Positions 1-9,489 are shown, counted from the first letter of the stretch. The stretch is 64,000 nt of DNA from Phycisphaerales bacterium (GCA_016742075.1 JACVCL010000002.1:62001-126000), one strand, 5' to 3'. Made by a program: numbers and translations. Notes: generated by a model from the letters alone, not told the origin.

Positions 1-771
1 CCGGTCGGCGCGGCGGTTCTGGGGTACCTGGACGTCTGCCGCGAGCGCGGCGTGGAGCCCCGCTGGGACCTGCCCCGCACGATGTACCTGGGGCTGCAGT
101 TCAGCGAGAGCGAGTGCGAGAAGGCCGCCCGGGCGTCGGGCCTGCCCTTCGAACGGATGGCCGACCCGGCCCGGGCCGTCGGGGGGCTGATCGCCGAGGG
201 GCAGATCGTCGGGCGCTTCGCCGGGGCCGAGGAGGTCGGGCCTCGATCGCTGGGCAACCGCGCGATCCTCGCCGACCCGCGCGACATGAAGGTCATCCGC
301 AAGCTCAACTTCGCGATCAAGCAGCGCGACTTCTGGATGCCCTTCGCGGCCTCGATTCTCGAAGAAGATGCGCCCCGGTACATCCGCAACTGCTCGCCGT
401 GGGCCTTCTACATGATCGAGGCGTTCGACACGAACCCGGCGGCGCTGCAGGAGATCATCGCCGGCACGCACCCGATGGACGAAACGGTGCGGCCCCAGAT
501 CGTCAACGAACTGAACCCCGAGTACCGCGACGTGATCCGGGCGTTCAAGCAGATCACCGGGGTGGGCGCGGTCCTGAACACCAGTTTCAACCTTCACGGG
601 TCGCCGATCGTCGGCACGCCGGAGATCGCGATCCACACCCTGGTCAACAGCGACATGGACGCCGTGGCCCTGGGGCCTTTCCTGGTCCGCAAGCCCGCCG
701 GGCACGAGCGTGGCAGCGACGCCGGACGCAAGGCGGTGCAGGCGCTCGAGCGGTCGTACACCAAGTCCTGA
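1..771 (+). CDS. Carbamoyltransferase (NodU/CmcH family), C-terminal part
   Basis: The reading frame is open from base 1, so the gene begins upstream of the window and only about the last 256 residues are seen. They match the C-terminal domain of NodU/CmcH-type O-carbamoyltransferases, which move a carbamoyl group from carbamoyl phosphate to a hydroxyl on a sugar or other small molecule. The hallmark segment GRFAGAEEVGPRSLGNRAIL is followed by an FAIKQRDFWMPFAASI block and by LNTSFNLHGSPIVGTPEIAI near the C-terminus. The N-terminal Kae1/YrdC-like half is not visible. No partner gene is visible on this side, so the acceptor cannot be guessed. The family call is secure; the substrate is unknown. 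Confidence 0.93.
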   Translation, partial: PVGAAVLGYLDVCRERGVEPRWDLPRTMYLGLQFSESECEKAARASGLPFERMADPARAVGGLIAEGQIVGRFAGAEEVGPRSLGNRAILADPRDMKVIRKLNFAIKQRDFWMPFAASILEEDAPRYIRNCSPWAFYMIEAFDTNPAALQEIIAGTHPMDETVRPQIVNELNPEYRDVIRAFKQITGVGAVLNTSFNLHGSPIVGTPEIAIHTLVNSDMDAVALGPFLVRKPAGHERGSDAGRKAVQALERSYTKS

Positions 772-820
772 CCCCCCCCACCACCACCGCCCGCCGCCCG
801 CCGCCCCATCGCCGACTACC

Positions 821-856
821 CGCACCTCCCGCACCTCCCGCACCTCCCGCACCTCA
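821..856. repeat. Four tandem copies of a 9-bp unit
   Basis: The unit CGCACCTCC occurs four times head to tail (821-829, 830-838, 839-847, 848-856), the last copy ending in A. On the minus strand it reads GGAGGTGCG, which resembles a Shine-Dalgarno core. It lies in the non-coding gap between the carbamoyltransferase stop and the tRNA-Gly terminator. No function is evident; replication slippage is the simplest explanation. Confidence 0.7.
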
Positions 857-895
857 TCGCCGCCTCCGCGGTGCCGCCGGGGCATCCCGGGCGGG

Positions 896-931
896 CCAAA
901 AACAAACGACCCCGCCGAATGGGCGGGGTCG
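896..931 (-). terminator. Rho-independent terminator of tRNA-Gly
   Basis: An inverted repeat (907-916 with 922-931) forms a 10-bp G+C-rich stem with a 5-nt loop. Read on the minus strand it is followed by TTTGTTTTTGG, a proper U-tract. It lies directly downstream of the minus-strand tRNA-Gly gene. Confidence 0.85.
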
Positions 932-943
932 AACGATTCGGAA

Positions 944-1015
944 AGCGGGCGAAGGGACTTGAACCCTCGACTTTCACGTTGGCAACGTGACGCTCTACCA
1001 CTGAGCTACGCCCGC
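944..1015 (-). tRNA. tRNA-Gly (anticodon GCC)
   Basis: The minus strand folds into a full cloverleaf. The 7-bp acceptor stem is GCGGGCG with CGCCCGC. The D arm contains AGCTCAGTGGTAGAGC. The anticodon stem-loop TCACG-TTGCCAA-CGTGA gives anticodon GCC. The T arm contains GGGTTCAAGTCCC. The discriminator base is U, and CCA is not encoded. A strong promoter lies about 60 nt upstream and a terminator directly downstream, so it is a monocistronic unit. Confidence 0.97.
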
Positions 1016-1071
1016 GATGTCGAAACCTGAGCCCCGGGGCAGGTCTGTATCGGCCGGTCGCCGGGGAGGGA

Positions 1072-1100
1072 AAAGTAGGCGGAACATCCGATCGTGTCAA
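1072..1100 (-). promoter_or_regulatory. Sigma-70-type promoter for tRNA-Gly
   Basis: On the minus strand TTGACA (1100-1095) is separated by 17 nt from TACTTT (1077-1072). Predicted transcription starts about 50 nt before the tRNA 5' end. The -35 box overlaps the last codons of the dsbD-like gene. Confidence 0.75.
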
Positions 1101-3148
1101 CGACCGGCGGGTGGCGAGGCCTGCGGCGCTCCCGCCGCCGGGACGGCGTTCTCGGGCCCCCGCCAGCCGGCCTTGCGCAGCGCCTCCAGCACCAGGGCGT
1201 TGGTGTAGCCGTCGCCCAGCCGGATGGGCTCGGATGCGGCGGGTCCGCGGATCGCCAGCAGCGGGATGCCGACCCAGTCCATCTCCTTCAGCAGGGCTTG
1301 GCCGGCCTCGTTGCGACCGGTCAGGTCCACCTTGACCGGCGTCACGCCGGGCCCATTCAGGGCCGAGGCCACCTCGGTCTGGAAGAGCACGGCCTGCTCC
1401 AGGGCCTTGCAGTTGAGGCACCACTCGGCGGTGAAGTCGATGAGCACAACGTCCCCCGACTCCAGAGCCCGCGTCAGCCGCTCCGGGGTGTAGTACACCC
1501 ACCGCACCGGCCCTTTGGCCGTCAGCGACCGAGCGCCGACCACCGACGCCACAGCCAGCAGGGCCCCGGCCCCGCAGACGATCGTCCGCTTGACTGGGGA
1601 GGGCGTGATGCGGATCGTCCGCCACGCCATCCAGCCTCCTGCGGCGGCCATGAAGGCACCTACAGCCCACCAGTAGGCCCGGCTGGGCGGGTCAGGTGGC
1701 GAGACGAGGATCGCCGAGAGGCCGATGCCCAGGAAGAAGGCCGCCACCGCGAGCATGAGCAGACCCATGACCTGCTTCACGAGGTCCGAGGCGGGCCCGG
1801 TCCGCGGCATCCGGCGTACCCACCCGGGCCGGGCCGAGAGCACAAGGTAAGGAAGAGCCATGCCCAGGCCGATGGACGCGAAGGTCACCATCGCCACGAG
1901 CGGGGAGCCCTGCTTGGCCGCCCAGGCCGTCGCCGAGCCCATGAACGGGGCGGTGCAGGGCGTGCTGAGCACGGCGGTCATGACCCCGAAAAGAAACGAA
2001 CCGGGGTAGCTGTCGTGGCTGGGGTTCAGCAGGTACACCGCCTGCGGGAGCCTGACCGTGAACAGGCCGAACATCCCGAGCCCCATGATCCCGATGAACA
2101 CCCCGACGCCGAGGGTGAACCAGGGTTGCTGGAAAAGAGTCGAAATCGCGCCGAACCCGCTGATGAACGCGATGGCCGCGCCGATCGCGCACCAGAAGGC
2201 GACCACGCCCAGAGACATGACGACGCCGAGCGCGAAGCACCGGCGAGGGTCGCCGGCGGAGGCGGCGAGGCCCATGATCTTCAGGGGAATGACGGGCAGC
2301 ACGCAGGGGGTGAAATTCAGCAGAAGCCCGCCGAGGGCGGCCAGCAGCAGCAGCGCGGCGAACCCGACGGCCCCGGCGACGTTCACGTCGAACTTCAGGC
2401 CGAAGACGTTGAACGCCACGCGCTCTTCCCCCGCCCGCAGGCGGCCGAAAACGGCGAGATCGAACCCGCGGAAGAGCTCGACCGCCGCCGCATCGGGAGC
2501 GGGTGCGGGCGAGCCCGCCGCCAGAACCTCAAACTCCACTGGCAGGCGGACGGTTTCTTCCGGAAGGCAGCTCGCCTTGTCGCAGGCCTGGAACGCGACT
2601 TCGAGCTCCAGGGTGTGCCGGCCCGGGGGGGCGCCTGGGGCGATGACGAACGGCACGAACGCGACGGCCCGGCCGGAGTATGCGGGGACGGTGATGGTCT
2701 TGGATCGGCCGGTGGGGTCGGCCACCTCCACGGGCTGGGGCTGAGGCCACTGGATGAGCGACGGCCCGGGCGCCCTGGCCAGCCACGCCGGCCGAGGGGA
2801 GGTGCCGAGGACGTCGATCCTGGTGCGGATCGCAAACTCGGCGACCGCCGGAGGGAGGACATCCTGCTGCTCGCTGGGCCAGGACTTCCACCCCGGCCGA
2901 TGCTCCAGCACCACGGCCACGGCGAACTCGGCCCCGGGGGAGACCGCCGGCCGCTGCACAACCGCCCGGACAGTGACCGGCGACGCCGAGGGGTCCTCAT
3001 CGTCGGCCTTCGGGCGGTCCGGTGCCTGGCGTGACGGGGAGAACTTCGATCCGAACGACTCGGGAACCTCGGCCCGTAGCCGGCCGGGGGCGAGGCCACC
3101 GAGCACCAGAACGATCAATGTCAGCAGCCAAAGGGAAAGGGCTCGCAT
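1097..3148 (-). CDS. dsbD: DsbD-like thiol:disulfide interchange protein
   Basis: A 683-residue membrane protein that carries electrons from cytoplasmic thioredoxin to periplasmic thiols. The start chosen (3148) opens on a signal peptide (MRALSLWLLTLIVLVLGG); an in-frame start 13 codons upstream is possible but lacks that feature. The N-terminal periplasmic DsbD-alpha-like domain has the paired cysteines FQACDKASCLPEE. The central transmembrane domain has NFTPCVLPVIP (Cys282) and STPCTAPFMGSA (Cys398), the membrane redox pair. The C-terminal thioredoxin domain has WCLNC (Cys577 and Cys580). All three cysteine pairs are intact, so the full relay should work. It stands alone, with FliM divergent. 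Its role could be protein disulfide isomerisation, cytochrome c maturation, or both. Confidence 0.93.
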   Translation of the reverse strand: MRALSLWLLTLIVLVLGGLAPGRLRAEVPESFGSKFSPSRQAPDRPKADDEDPSASPVTVRAVVQRPAVSPGAEFAVAVVLEHRPGWKSWPSEQQDVLPPAVAEFAIRTRIDVLGTSPRPAWLARAPGPSLIQWPQPQPVEVADPTGRSKTITVPAYSGRAVAFVPFVIAPGAPPGRHTLELEVAFQACDKASCLPEETVRLPVEFEVLAAGSPAPAPDAAAVELFRGFDLAVFGRLRAGEERVAFNVFGLKFDVNVAGAVGFAALLLLAALGGLLLNFTPCVLPVIPLKIMGLAASAGDPRRCFALGVVMSLGVVAFWCAIGAAIAFISGFGAISTLFQQPWFTLGVGVFIGIMGLGMFGLFTVRLPQAVYLLNPSHDSYPGSFLFGVMTAVLSTPCTAPFMGSATAWAAKQGSPLVAMVTFASIGLGMALPYLVLSARPGWVRRMPRTGPASDLVKQVMGLLMLAVAAFFLGIGLSAILVSPPDPPSRAYWWAVGAFMAAAGGWMAWRTIRITPSPVKRTIVCGAGALLAVASVVGARSLTAKGPVRWVYYTPERLTRALESGDVVLIDFTAEWCLNCKALEQAVLFQTEVASALNGPGVTPVKVDLTGRNEAGQALLKEMDWVGIPLLAIRGPAASEPIRLGDGYTNALVLEALRKAGWRGPENAVPAAGAPQASPPAGR

Positions 3149-3276
3149 GAGGGCGAAGGTTAGGCCCCCGGCCGGGGTTGAAGACACTCGGGCGAAGCAC
3201 CCGATACAGCCTGCACGGCCGCTCGGCCCGGCGTTCCGCGGGCCGGTGGGCGGTCCGCCCCGACGAGGCCTCCCGA

Positions 3277-4299
3277 ATGTGCATGCCCGACGTGTTGGAC
3301 CAGTCCGAGGTTGATGCGCTTCTCGCGGCGGTCGATACCGGCGAGGTCGAGGAGCAGGTCGCGCCGCTGAAGATCTTTGCTCGCGGCCGGAAGGGTGCCG
3401 ACGGGGTCGAGGTCCGGCCGTACGACTTCAAACGGCCCGAGCGGGTGAGCAAGGACCAGATGCGGTCTCTGCAGACCCTGCACGAGTCGTTCGCCAGGAA
3501 TTTCGGCGCGGGGCTCTCGGGCTTCCTCCGCACGATCGTCGAGGTGAAGGTCAGCAGCTGCGAACAGATGACCTACTCGGAGTTCATCGCCGGACTGCCC
3601 AACCCCACCAGCTTCAACCTGCTCTCGGCCGCCCCGCTCGAGGGGCAGATGTGCCTCGAAATCAGCCCGCTGATCATCTACCCGATCATCGACCGGCTGC
3701 TCGGGGGCACCAACGCCGAGTTGTTCATACCGCAGCGCCCGCTGACGCTCATCGAAACCCGGCTGATCAGCAAGATCACCGGCCGAGCGATCGATGCCCT
3801 CAGAGAAGCCTGGTCGGGCATCAAGGAGCTGAGCTTCGCGGTGACGGGCGGCGAGAGCAATCCCCAGCTCGTTCAAATCGTGCCGCCGAATGAGGTGGTG
3901 GTGGTCGTGGGGTTCGAGCTGAAGATGGCCAACCGTGCCGGGACCATGAACCTGTGCATCCCCTACGCGGTGATCGAGCCGCTGATGGAGGAACTGGCGG
4001 CGCAGAGCTGGTTCAGCATCGGCCGCCAGCCTGGCACGCCGGAGTTCCTCTCGCAGATCTCGGGGCAGCTGAGCAACGCGAGCCTTGAAATCACCGGCCT
4101 GCTCGCCGAGACAACCATCACCCTGCGCGACCTCATGCATCTCTCGGTGGGCGACATCGTCTCGACCGAAGTCCCGGCCAGCGAGCCGGTGGTGGTGTGC
4201 ATCGAGGGAGAGAAGAAGCATCTGGCCCACATCGGGCAGTTCAAGGGCCAGCGGGCGCTGCGGATCATCCGGCCGATCGGCCGCGGCGATCGGGTCTGA
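3277..4299 (+). CDS. fliM: Flagellar motor switch protein FliM
   Basis: A 340-residue C-ring protein that binds phosphorylated CheY and sets the direction of flagellar rotation. Start ATG at 3277 (a second ATG at 3283 is equally possible) gives the conserved N-terminal CheY-binding peptide DQSEVDALLAAV directly after the start. The middle domain carries the LLGGTNAE (GGxG-type) motif and the C-terminal SpoA domain runs to the end (VSTEVPASEPVVVCIEG). Length is normal. No other flagellar gene is next to it in this window, so it looks like an isolated flagellar gene. It is convergent with the STAS gene, with only 5 bp between the stops. Confidence 0.95.
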   Translation: MCMPDVLDQSEVDALLAAVDTGEVEEQVAPLKIFARGRKGADGVEVRPYDFKRPERVSKDQMRSLQTLHESFARNFGAGLSGFLRTIVEVKVSSCEQMTYSEFIAGLPNPTSFNLLSAAPLEGQMCLEISPLIIYPIIDRLLGGTNAELFIPQRPLTLIETRLISKITGRAIDALREAWSGIKELSFAVTGGESNPQLVQIVPPNEVVVVVGFELKMANRAGTMNLCIPYAVIEPLMEELAAQSWFSIGRQPGTPEFLSQISGQLSNASLEITGLLAETTITLRDLMHLSVGDIVSTEVPASEPVVVCIEGEKKHLAHIGQFKGQRALRIIRPIGRGDRV

Positions 4300-4304
4300 G
4301 CGGC

Positions 4305-4664
4305 CTAGCCGTTGTCGGCCAGCAGGGCCACGGCGTCGCTGACAGTGCCGACAATACAAAATTTCCTGTCTAGTTTCAGCATTTTCAGAAACCGCGTCTG
4401 GGCGTCGGGCAACGCGGCCAGGACCATCCGCGACGAACGCTCGCGGCAGAGTTCCTGAACCTGGAGCAGGGCCGCGATGCCGATCGAGGAGATCAGGCGG
4501 ACTTCGGTCATGTCGATGACCAGCCCGGCCCGGTCGCGGTTGGGGAGATGGCGGGAGGCGGTATTGCGGAGATCGTCGGCGGTCTCGTGAGAGAGGTCGC
4601 GAGGCGCCCGGATGACCAGCACCTCGCCGTCGCGGCCGCTGAGATCGTGGTGGATGTCGTTCAC
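4305..4664 (-). CDS. STAS-domain anti-sigma-factor antagonist
   Basis: A 119-residue protein made of a single STAS domain, as in SpoIIAA and RsbV: an antagonist that binds an anti-sigma kinase when its conserved serine is unphosphorylated. The fold signature VIDMTEVRLISSIGIAALL contains the DxS/SSxG-type phosphorylation loop. The start is GTG (4664). No RsbW-type kinase is adjacent; the nearest plausible partner here is the RsbU-type phosphatase at 27353-29284. A -10-like TGCTGT lies 6 nt before the start, so the transcript may be leaderless. The family is clear; its pathway is inferred. Confidence 0.88.
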   Translation of the reverse strand: MNDIHHDLSGRDGEVLVIRAPRDLSHETADDLRNTASRHLPNRDRAGLVIDMTEVRLISSIGIAALLQVQELCRERSSRMVLAALPDAQTRFLKMLKLDRKFCIVGTVSDAVALLADNG

Positions 4665-5108
4665 CGCGACACAGCATCGTGCCGGGGACTTGCCCGGTCA
4701 ATGCCGGAATTGCCGCCCCCGGCCCGGGGTGCTAGGATTGTTCGGCAAATGTTGGCCGGAGCTCCCGGCCAGCGAGGATGAACGACGATGCGTGTGGTCC
4801 GTTCCAATGCGTGGTGATCCCCGCCCAGCTCGGAAGGTCGGCCTCCAGCCGACCCGCCCGACGGCGGCCGCCGGCCTCCTCCCCCGGAGGGTTCCCGACA
4901 TGAGTTGATCGTGTCGAGAGACCGGCAGGTCACCTGCCACGGATCGAACCGGTTCCCCCGGAGGCGGCTGTGCCCCCCCGGATCGGCCGGTTCGAGCCAG
5001 ACGGGCCACACGCCTCGCACCGGCGTCCGTGGCCCGCGTCGTTTTTGGACTCTCTGCGCTCGGACATCTCGACAACTCACCAACCCGAAAGATCAGGACC
5101 CAGCCTCA
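4665..5108. other. 444-nt gene-free region: STAS promoter side and nusA leader
   Basis: I see no convincing gene here. It holds a candidate plus-strand promoter (4710-4738) and several inverted repeats downstream of it. A hairpin lies near 4754-4771 (GGCCGG with CCGGCC). A 7+1+7 perfect inverted repeat lies at 4924-4938 (GGCAGGT-C-ACCTGCC). The palindrome GAACCGGTTC is at 4946-4955. A longer stem pairs 4944-4952 with 4987-4995. These would lie in a nusA leader of about 360 nt. The rimP gene, which often precedes nusA in bacteria, is absent. Confidence 0.6.
4710..4738 (+). promoter_or_regulatory. Candidate sigma-70-type promoter of the nusA operon
   Basis: TTGCCG (4710-4715), 17-nt spacer, TAGGAT (4733-4738). 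It is the best match on the plus strand in the gap before nusA and would give a long structured leader. Confidence 0.5.
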
Positions 5109-6467
5109 ATGAACAACCAGGAAATGCTCCGCATCCTCGACTCGATCGCCCGCGACCGGAACATTGACCGTGACCGCCTGATCGGCGACCTCGAAGGCGC
5201 AATGGTGTCGGCGGCCAGGAAGTTCTACAACGTCCTCGATGCCGAGGAGTTCGTCTGCAAGATCGACCGCCTCTCGGGCAAGATCGAGATGCTGCGCCAG
5301 GGCGAGCCGATGGCGTTCAGCCCGGAGCAGTTCGGCCGCATCGCCGCGCAGACCTTCAAGCAGGTGATGATCCAGAAGTTCCGGGAGGATGAGCGCCAGA
5401 GCATCTACGAGGACTTCATCAAGCGGGTGGGCGAGATCGCCACCGGCACCGTGCAGCGGTACGAGGGCGGCGCGGTGGTCATCACCATCGATCGCGCCGA
5501 GGCGTTCATGCCCCGCTCGGAGCAGATCCCGGGCGAGCAGTTCGCCCCGGGCGACCGTGTCCGGTGCCTGATCCTCGACGTGCGGGACGTCGGAAACCAG
5601 GTGAAGATCGTGCTCAGCCGCAGCCACCCCGACTTCATCAAGCGGCTGTTCGAGGTCGAGGTGCCGGAGGTCGCGGAGCGCATCATCGAGATCAAGGCGA
5701 TCCGGCGCGAGGCGGGGTATCGCACGAAGATCGCGGTCTCCAGCGTCGACTCCAAGGTCGATGCGGTGGGCGCCTGCGTCGGGGTGCGGGGCTCGCGGAT
5801 CAAGAACATCGTCGACGAGCTCAACGGCGAGAAGATCGACATCGTCCGCTGGAACGAGTCGTCGCAGATCCTGATCGCCAACGCCCTGAAGCCCGCGGAA
5901 GTCGCCGAGATCTCGCTGTGCTTCGAGCTGGGGCGGGCGACCGTGGTGGTCAACGACGACCAACTCTCGCTGGCGATCGGCAAGCGCGGCCAGAACGTGC
6001 GCCTGGCGGCGGGCCTGACCGGCTGGGACATCGACATCCTCACCCCGCCCGAGTTCAACAAGGGTCTGGAAGTCATGGCCGAGACACTCCGCGGCGTCGA
6101 GGGCGTCACCGACGAGATGCTCGACCGTCTGGCGGCCCTGGGCATGATCAGCGTCTTCGACATCGAGGAGGTCGGGGCCGAAGTGCTGGTCAACGAATTG
6201 AGCATCAGCCCCGAGCAGGCCGAGCACGCGGTCACTCTCGCGGCCGCCCGCGCCAAGGTCGTCGCCGAGCAGCAGGCCCGGGACAAGGAAGAGGCCGAGA
6301 AGAAGCGGCGCGAAGAAGAGGCGGCGGCCCGCCGTCTCCTGGACGGCCCGCTCGCGGCCGACGGTCCCGAGCTCTCGGCCGAGGACCAGGCCCGGGCCGA
6401 TGCGATCCTGGGCCCGGCGTCGGGCCCCGAGCCCGCCCCGGCCTCCGACGGTGGCCACGCGGGCTGA
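5109..6467 (+). CDS. nusA: Transcription termination/antitermination factor NusA
   Basis: A 452-residue RNA-polymerase-binding protein that controls pausing, termination and antitermination. The start ATG at 5109 begins with the canonical NusA N-terminal domain (LRILDSIARDRNIDRDRLI). This is followed by an S1 domain (about residues 115-190, GTVQRYEGGAVVITIDRAEA), then KH1 and KH2 (VGACVGVRGSRIKNIVDELN and LAIGKRGQNVRLAAGLTGWD). A HhH-like acidic region follows (TDEMLDRLAALGMISVFDIE), then a charged, Ala/Glu-rich tail of about 70 residues. It is the first gene of the nusA-infB-DUF503-rbfA operon. NusA often autoregulates its operon, and a long leader precedes it here. Confidence 0.98.
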   Translation: MNNQEMLRILDSIARDRNIDRDRLIGDLEGAMVSAARKFYNVLDAEEFVCKIDRLSGKIEMLRQGEPMAFSPEQFGRIAAQTFKQVMIQKFREDERQSIYEDFIKRVGEIATGTVQRYEGGAVVITIDRAEAFMPRSEQIPGEQFAPGDRVRCLILDVRDVGNQVKIVLSRSHPDFIKRLFEVEVPEVAERIIEIKAIRREAGYRTKIAVSSVDSKVDAVGACVGVRGSRIKNIVDELNGEKIDIVRWNESSQILIANALKPAEVAEISLCFELGRATVVVNDDQLSLAIGKRGQNVRLAAGLTGWDIDILTPPEFNKGLEVMAETLRGVEGVTDEMLDRLAALGMISVFDIEEVGAEVLVNELSISPEQAEHAVTLAAARAKVVAEQQARDKEEAEKKRREEEAAARRLLDGPLAADGPELSAEDQARADAILGPASGPEPAPASDGGHAG

Positions 6468-6550
6468 GCAGGACGGATCGACGGATCGGATGACGCGGTG
6501 GGCGGGGATGTGTGCGGAGTCTCGGAGAATCGACGGTCACGGAGTGCAAC

Positions 6551-9400
6551 TTGGCGAAGCAGAAGCGCGTCTTCGATCTGGCGAAAGAGCTCTCGGTCAA
6601 TTCCAAGGCCATCGTGGCGAAGTGCCAGGCCGAGGGGATCGAGGCTGTCACCAACCACATGTCCAGCCTCTCGGCGGGCCTGGAAGCCACGATCCGCGAG
6701 TGGTTCAGCGCCGGAAGCGGCGGCGACCTGCATGCGACGCACACCGCCGTTGAAACCGCGGCGCCGGTCGACCTTGCCACGGTCCGGGCCCCTGCCACCG
6801 CCAAGGCCAAGGCCAAGAAGCGGGGCGAAGCCGGCGACGCCGGCGCCGCTCCCCCTGCCCCTCCCGTCGCACGCACGCTGGCCCCCGAGGCTCCCGAGCC
6901 CCCCGCTCCGGCGGCCCCGGCCGCCCCGGCCGTCGAACCCAAGCCTCGGCCTGTGGCGCCCGAGCCCCAGCCGCCCGCCTCGCCCCCCAAGCCGGCGGCG
7001 CCCGCGCCGCCGCGATCGGTGATCCGCTCCGAGCCGCCCCCTTCGGCCCCGGCCGCGCCCCGTACGGCGACGCCCAAGCCCCCGGCGCCGGCGATCGCCC
7101 CGCCGGAGCCCTTAGCCCCCGCGGCCGCGGCCGCTGCGGCCGGGCCTGCGACGCCCCCGGCGCCGCCGCGCGGGCCGATCACACCCGCCCCGATGAACGT
7201 CCCCTCGCGTCCGACGGTCGTCAGGCCGGTCGGGTCGAGGCTCGAGGTCAAAACGCCCGCCAAGCTGAGCGGCCCGAAGGTCGTCCGCGTCGAGGCGCCG
7301 GAGGTCATCGACACTCCCAAGCCCCGCCGACCCGCGGGGGACTCGTCCATCCCGCCGTCGCGCGGCCCCCGAGGAGGGGGCGGCGTGGCCGGCCCGGACA
7401 CCGACGAGGGCCGCAGCCCGCGGCGCCGCAAGGGCGCTGCTCCAACGGCCCGGCGCACCGCGACCGCCGACGACGGCCGCCGCGAGTGGCGTCAACAGGA
7501 CCTTGTCGAGCGTGAAGAGCGTCTGTCGCGCGCCGAAGGGTTCCTCCGCCAGCGGCGCCGCGACGCGAAGATCAAGGATGTCGGCCCCGCCGCGCCCCGT
7601 CAGGCCACCCCCGCCACCACCGGCGGCCGGGTGACGATCACCAAGCCGTTCACGGTGAAGGATCTCTCGGCGGCCACCGGCGTGAAGATCGCCGACATCA
7701 CCAAGAAGCTGTTCCTCAAGGGCGTGATGCTCAACCCCAACGTCGCGATGGACCCCGATCAGGCCATGGAAGTGATGATGGACTGGAACATCGACCTCGA
7801 CTTGCGCGACGCCGAGCGCGCGTCGGACAAGGTGGCCGAAGAGTTCGCCACCCGGGCCGCGGTCGATGTGCGGTCCCGTCCGCCGGTGGTCACCATCATG
7901 GGCCACGTCGACCACGGCAAGACCAGCCTGCTCGACCGCATCCGCAGCACGAACATCGCCGCGGGCGAGGCCGGCGGCATCACGCAGTCGACGCGCGCCT
8001 TCCGTGTTCCCGTGCGGATGGGCGAGGCCGAGAAGACGATCTGCTTCCTCGACACCCCCGGCCACAAGGCTTTTACCGAGATGCGTTCGCGCGGCGCCAA
8101 TCTCACCGACATCGTGGTGCTCGTCGTCGCCGCCGACGACGGCGTGATGCCCCAGACCGTCGAGTCCATCGCCCACGCCCGCGCGGCCAAGGTGCCGGTG
8201 GTGGTGGCGCTCAACAAGTCCGACCTTCCCGGCGCCACCCAGGCCAACATCCAGAAGATCTTCGGCCAGCTCGCCGAGCAGGGCCTGAACCCCGCGGAGT
8301 GGGGCGGCGAGACCGAGGTGGTCAAGACCTCCGCCGTCACCGGCATGGGCGTGCAGGAACTGCTGGAGGTGCTCGACTACCGCTCGCAGCTGCTCGAGCT
8401 GAGCGCCGACTTTGACGGCCCGGCCCGCGGCGTGGTGATCGAGGCGAAGATGATCGAGGGTCGCGGCGCCACGGCGCAGCTGCTCGTGCAGCACGGGCGG
8501 CTGAAGGTGGGCGACATCTTCGTCGCCGGGCGGGCCTTCGGCCGCGTCCGCGACATCACCGACGATCGCGGCCGCAAGCTCGACGAGGCCCTGGCGTCCA
8601 CGCCGGTGCAGATCTCCGGCCTCTCGGAGCTGCCCGACGCGGGCGACAAGTTCTTCATCGTCGACTCGCTCCGCAAGGCCCAGGAGGCCGCCGAGGAACG
8701 GCTGCGCGAAGACCGCGAGCGGCAGCTCGCCCAGCCGGCGCTCACGCTCGACAAGATGTTCGCCCAGATGCAGGCGGGCGACGTTAAGGAGATGCTCATC
8801 GTCCTCAAAGCCGACGTGCAGGGCTCGGTCGACGCGATCAAGCGCTCGGTCGAGGAGGTCTCGACGGCCGAGGTCAAGGTCCGCGTGCTGTTCGCCGCCG
8901 CCGGGGGCATCACCGAGTCGGACGTGAACCTGGCCGCCGCGTCGGGCGCGATCATCATGGGCTTCAACGTCATTCCCTCCGCCATCGCCCGCCAGACGGC
9001 CGAGCAGAAGAAGGTCGAGATCCGCACGTACGACGTGATCTACAACATCGTCGACGACGTGAAGGCCGCGGCCGAGGGCATGCTCAAGCCCGAGCTCCGC
9101 CAGGAGGTTCTGGGCCACGCCGAGGTGCGGCAGGTGTTCCGCGTGTCGCGCGTCGGGGCCGTCGCCGGGTGCTACGTCACCGACGGCGCCATCGAACGCA
9201 ACGCCTTCATCCGCGTCACCCGCAACGACGTGGTCATCGAGAAGGACCGCGTGCTCGAGCAGCTCAAGCGCTTCAAGGACGACGCGAAGGAGGTCAAGGC
9301 CGGCATGGAGTGCGGCATGAAGATCGCCGGGTACGACGACATCAAGGAAGGTGACATCCTCGAGTGCTACCGCGTCATCGAGGTCAAGCGCACGCTCTGA
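6551..9400 (+). CDS. infB: Translation initiation factor IF-2
   Basis: A 949-residue GTPase that places initiator tRNA on the 30S subunit and promotes subunit joining. The start is TTG at 6551, preceded by GGAG at 6541-6544, and gives the usual IF-2 N-terminus ([15 protein letters not shown]). A GTG at 6512 is in frame but lacks this support. The N-terminal helix-bundle domain is followed by a Pro/Ala-rich disordered linker of about 250 residues and an Arg-rich patch. A second IF2_N domain is near residues 365-410. The G domain starts at about residue 450 ([23 protein letters not shown]). Domains II, III and IV follow to the end. The linker is long, as in other large-genome, G+C-rich bacteria. 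It sits 83 nt after nusA in the same operon. Confidence 0.98.
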   Translation: MAKQKRVFDLAKELSVNSKAIVAKCQAEGIEAVTNHMSSLSAGLEATIREWFSAGSGGDLHATHTAVETAAPVDLATVRAPATAKAKAKKRGEAGDAGAAPPAPPVARTLAPEAPEPPAPAAPAAPAVEPKPRPVAPEPQPPASPPKPAAPAPPRSVIRSEPPPSAPAAPRTATPKPPAPAIAPPEPLAPAAAAAAAGPATPPAPPRGPITPAPMNVPSRPTVVRPVGSRLEVKTPAKLSGPKVVRVEAPEVIDTPKPRRPAGDSSIPPSRGPRGGGGVAGPDTDEGRSPRRRKGAAPTARRTATADDGRREWRQQDLVEREERLSRAEGFLRQRRRDAKIKDVGPAAPRQATPATTGGRVTITKPFTVKDLSAATGVKIADITKKLFLKGVMLNPNVAMDPDQAMEVMMDWNIDLDLRDAERASDKVAEEFATRAAVDVRSRPPVVTIMGHVDHGKTSLLDRIRSTNIAAGEAGGITQSTRAFRVPVRMGEAEKTICFLDTPGHKAFTEMRSRGANLTDIVVLVVAADDGVMPQTVESIAHARAAKVPVVVALNKSDLPGATQANIQKIFGQLAEQGLNPAEWGGETEVVKTSAVTGMGVQELLEVLDYRSQLLELSADFDGPARGVVIEAKMIEGRGATAQLLVQHGRLKVGDIFVAGRAFGRVRDITDDRGRKLDEALASTPVQISGLSELPDAGDKFFIVDSLRKAQEAAEERLREDRERQLAQPALTLDKMFAQMQAGDVKEMLIVLKADVQGSVDAIKRSVEEVSTAEVKVRVLFAAAGGITESDVNLAAASGAIIMGFNVIPSAIARQTAEQKKVEIRTYDVIYNIVDDVKAAAEGMLKPELRQEVLGHAEVRQVFRVSRVGAVAGCYVTDGAIERNAFIRVTRNDVVIEKDRVLEQLKRFKDDAKEVKAGMECGMKIAGYDDIKEGDILECYRVIEVKRTL

Positions 9401-9489
9401 CCCCCCCAACCCACCATCATCACCACCATCACCGCCGCTCTACCAACGATCCGCACCCGCCCGCCGCCGCCCGTGAATCCCAACCCGCG

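Noticed and set aside
821-856. Short tandem repeats as a CRISPR array
   Set aside because: The 9-bp units have no spacers between them, and no cas gene is nearby.
4980-5000. A GGTTCGAGCC sequence like a tRNA T arm
   Set aside because: The flanks do not form a T stem, acceptor stem or anticodon arm.
5106-9409. Long antisense open frames opposite nusA and infB
   Set aside because: They mirror the codon phase of the sense genes, as expected in a G+C-rich genome, and have no recognisable domains or clear start signals.
9407-9435. A CAT/CAC run before the DUF503 gene that would encode a His-rich N-terminus
   Set aside because: Family similarity starts at the ATG at 9490, and a similar CCACC-rich stretch follows the carbamoyltransferase stop near 775. 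It looks like non-coding simple repeat.
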